34,093 nucleotides of DNA from Coriobacteriales bacterium (GTDB lineage Bacteria > Actinomycetota > Coriobacteriia > Coriobacteriales > UBA8131), in NCBI GenBank assembly GCA_031282405.1, contig JAITDU010000051.1, positions 1 to 34,093 on the forward strand, read 5' to 3'. Shown here one piece after another: positions 33,024-34,093 of this stretch. How positions within the stretch are numbered: position 1 is the stretch's first letter; every line of letters starts with the position of its first letter. The notes below the pieces were generated by a model. That model worked only from the letters and a program-made list of their open reading frames with translations. It ran no database searches and was not told where the DNA came from. A program made the position numbers and the translations under genes.

Positions 33024-34031
33024 TCACGAATTCTTGGCGAACAAAAAGACGAGTATCAGACAAGCAATAATAAACACGAGAAAGCCCCCTATGAGTAACC
33101 AGGCGGCAGGGCGAGCAAAGTTGCAGGTGTAGCCGAGGCCAAAGCGTTTCTCGACAATAACCGCAGGATCCGACGGGTTGAAATAAAACTGCCCGAGCTT
33201 CCAAAAACGGTCGTCGTCAATATTGGTGTTGGCGGCAGGAGCGGCGTGGCGCCTTGGTTCGTGTAGACGACTGCCACCCTGCCCCACCCTAAAGGCAAAA
33301 ACACCCATGCCGACAGCCACGACTGCGAGCAGGATAAGCGAGGAGAGCAGCGCCCATTCCCACTGCCAAACAGCCACCAGAGACCCTACCTGCGCGATGC
33401 CCATCATCAGATCCAGAGCAGCACCCAGGCCAATCAACGAGCCCGTAAGCAGCCGGCGAAAACGCATGTCGCGCAAGCGAGAATCTACAGGGTTGGTGGC
33501 GTCTATTTGACGCTTGGCGTGGCGCACGATGAAGTACACAAATACAAAGACGACTGCCAGTATGAGCTGAGTGATGATGAGAGGTGCCACTGCCAAAGGC
33601 CCTTTGTCAACAAAGGTGTCGGCGACACCCTTCAAGTTGAAGTGGATGGGCACAGGGTCTGGAACCTGGGGCCAAACAAGCCAAACAGCGCCCAGCGTAA
33701 GCACTATGACCAGCGGAAATAAAAGCAACCACAGCGGCGAGACTACATCGCGAGCAGGCGGGACAGTATCGGTCAGAATGACTTCGGGTTTGCCGGCGGG
33801 TGCTGCGTCCCAACCACGCTCGACCTTGATGCACCTCATCGCAAAGTGCTTGGGCAGATACAGTGCAAAGGAAACGACGAGGTAGACGAACACCGCGACA
33901 ATCCAGACGATAAACGGCGTTATAGCGTCGATAGAATACGCAAGGCCGAGCCAGATACTCAACGCCACAAGTAACCGAAATTCTGTACCCAATTGTAGTG
34001 AGGCCAAGTTTAAACGCCCCACAGCCAGCAC
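33024..34031 (-). CDS. DUF1648/DUF5808-like membrane protein
   Basis: The 335-residue protein has about eight hydrophobic segments. A DUF1648-like signature (VPDPVPIHFNLKGVADTFVDKG, seen as PIHFNLKG) follows the third, and a DUF5808-like segment (DDDRFWKLGQFYFNPSDPAV) lies before the C-terminal helix pair. Both are small-molecule- or signal-related domains of unknown function, often paired with a GntR-type regulator. The start is GTG 34029-34031, directly after a TGA; no ATG is available upstream in frame. It probably overlaps or abuts the preceding gene. Confidence 0.65.
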   Translation of the reverse strand: MLAVGRLNLASLQLGTEFRLLVALSIWLGLAYSIDAITPFIVWIVAVFVYLVVSFALYLPKHFAMRCIKVERGWDAAPAGKPEVILTDTVPPARDVVSPLWLLLFPLVIVLTLGAVWLVWPQVPDPVPIHFNLKGVADTFVDKGPLAVAPLIITQLILAVVFVFVYFIVRHAKRQIDATNPVDSRLRDMRFRRLLTGSLIGLGAALDLMMGIAQVGSLVAVWQWEWALLSSLILLAVVAVGMGVFAFRVGQGGSRLHEPRRHAAPAANTNIDDDRFWKLGQFYFNPSDPAVIVEKRFGLGYTCNFARPAAWLLIGGFLVFIIACLILVFLFAKNS

Positions 34032-34093
34032 TCACCGCTCACTGTAAGGTATATCAAAAGCATCGAATACCTTGCGCTGTATCTTTGTCGGTG
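34032..34093 (-). CDS. end of an upstream gene (partial)
   Basis: The last 20 codons of an open frame, ending KVFDAFDIPYSER then TGA at 34032-34034, enter from the right edge. The hydrophilic mixed composition looks like a real protein C-terminus. DUF1648 genes are often preceded by a small GntR-type regulator, but too little is visible to name it. The stop abuts the GTG of the next gene, which suggests an operon. Confidence 0.35.
   Translation of the reverse strand, partial: PTKIQRKVFDAFDIPYSER

Overview
The window looks like chromosome of an anaerobic actinobacterium of the Coriobacteriia, probably Eggerthellaceae or a close relative. This is an inference from three things: an HspR-type dnaK-grpE-dnaJ-hspR-clpB heat-shock operon, a cytoplasmic molybdopterin oxidoreductase/ferredoxin pair of the kind common in gut Eggerthellaceae, and mid-range base composition. 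No rRNA or tRNA gene was seen.

Layout. Positions 1-112 hold the end of an IS3-family element that has cut into an RHS/YD-repeat gene (remnant to 542). A minus-strand pair follows: a secreted YiiX/NlpC-like amidase with cell-wall-binding repeats, then a lipoprotein (869-3451). Next, all on the minus strand, is an anaerobic redox island (3620-11209): a PucR/CdaR-like regulator, two MFS transporters, a molybdopterin enzyme, its two-cluster ferredoxin, and a very Cys-rich small protein whose frame appears to continue across an in-frame TGA. Two plus-strand genes, dGTPase-like and AlkD-like, overlap by ATGA (11454-13366).

A long minus-strand housekeeping run spans 13458-24327: dnaK, grpE, dnaJ (no zinc finger), hspR, clpB (with an extra ~77-residue segment), an HD-domain protein, larE, a tRNA-dihydrouridine synthase and hemW. 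Many of these genes overlap or sit a few bases apart, so quality-control and cofactor genes may be transcribed with the chaperones. Upstream of dnaK are two exact 36-bp repeats around a 28-bp unique segment. This looks like a minimal CRISPR array with no cas genes in view.

The right part (24857-32712) is one minus-strand set: a LCM-type methyltransferase, EcfT, a fused double-ATPase EcfA, an MptD-like S component, a MacB/Lol-type ATPase, an FtsX permease, and then a type IV pilin-like gene with a run of ten G just after its start. The set begins at a promoter flanked by two perfect 20-bp palindromes (TAGTTAG-N6-CTAACTA), a likely repressor operator pair. The right edge carries a DUF1648/DUF5808-like membrane protein and the end of another gene.

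The most unusual signals are the TGA-interrupted Cys-rich protein with a hairpin after the TGA, the two-repeat CRISPR-like element, the poly-G pilin, the paired operators, and the ClpB insertion.
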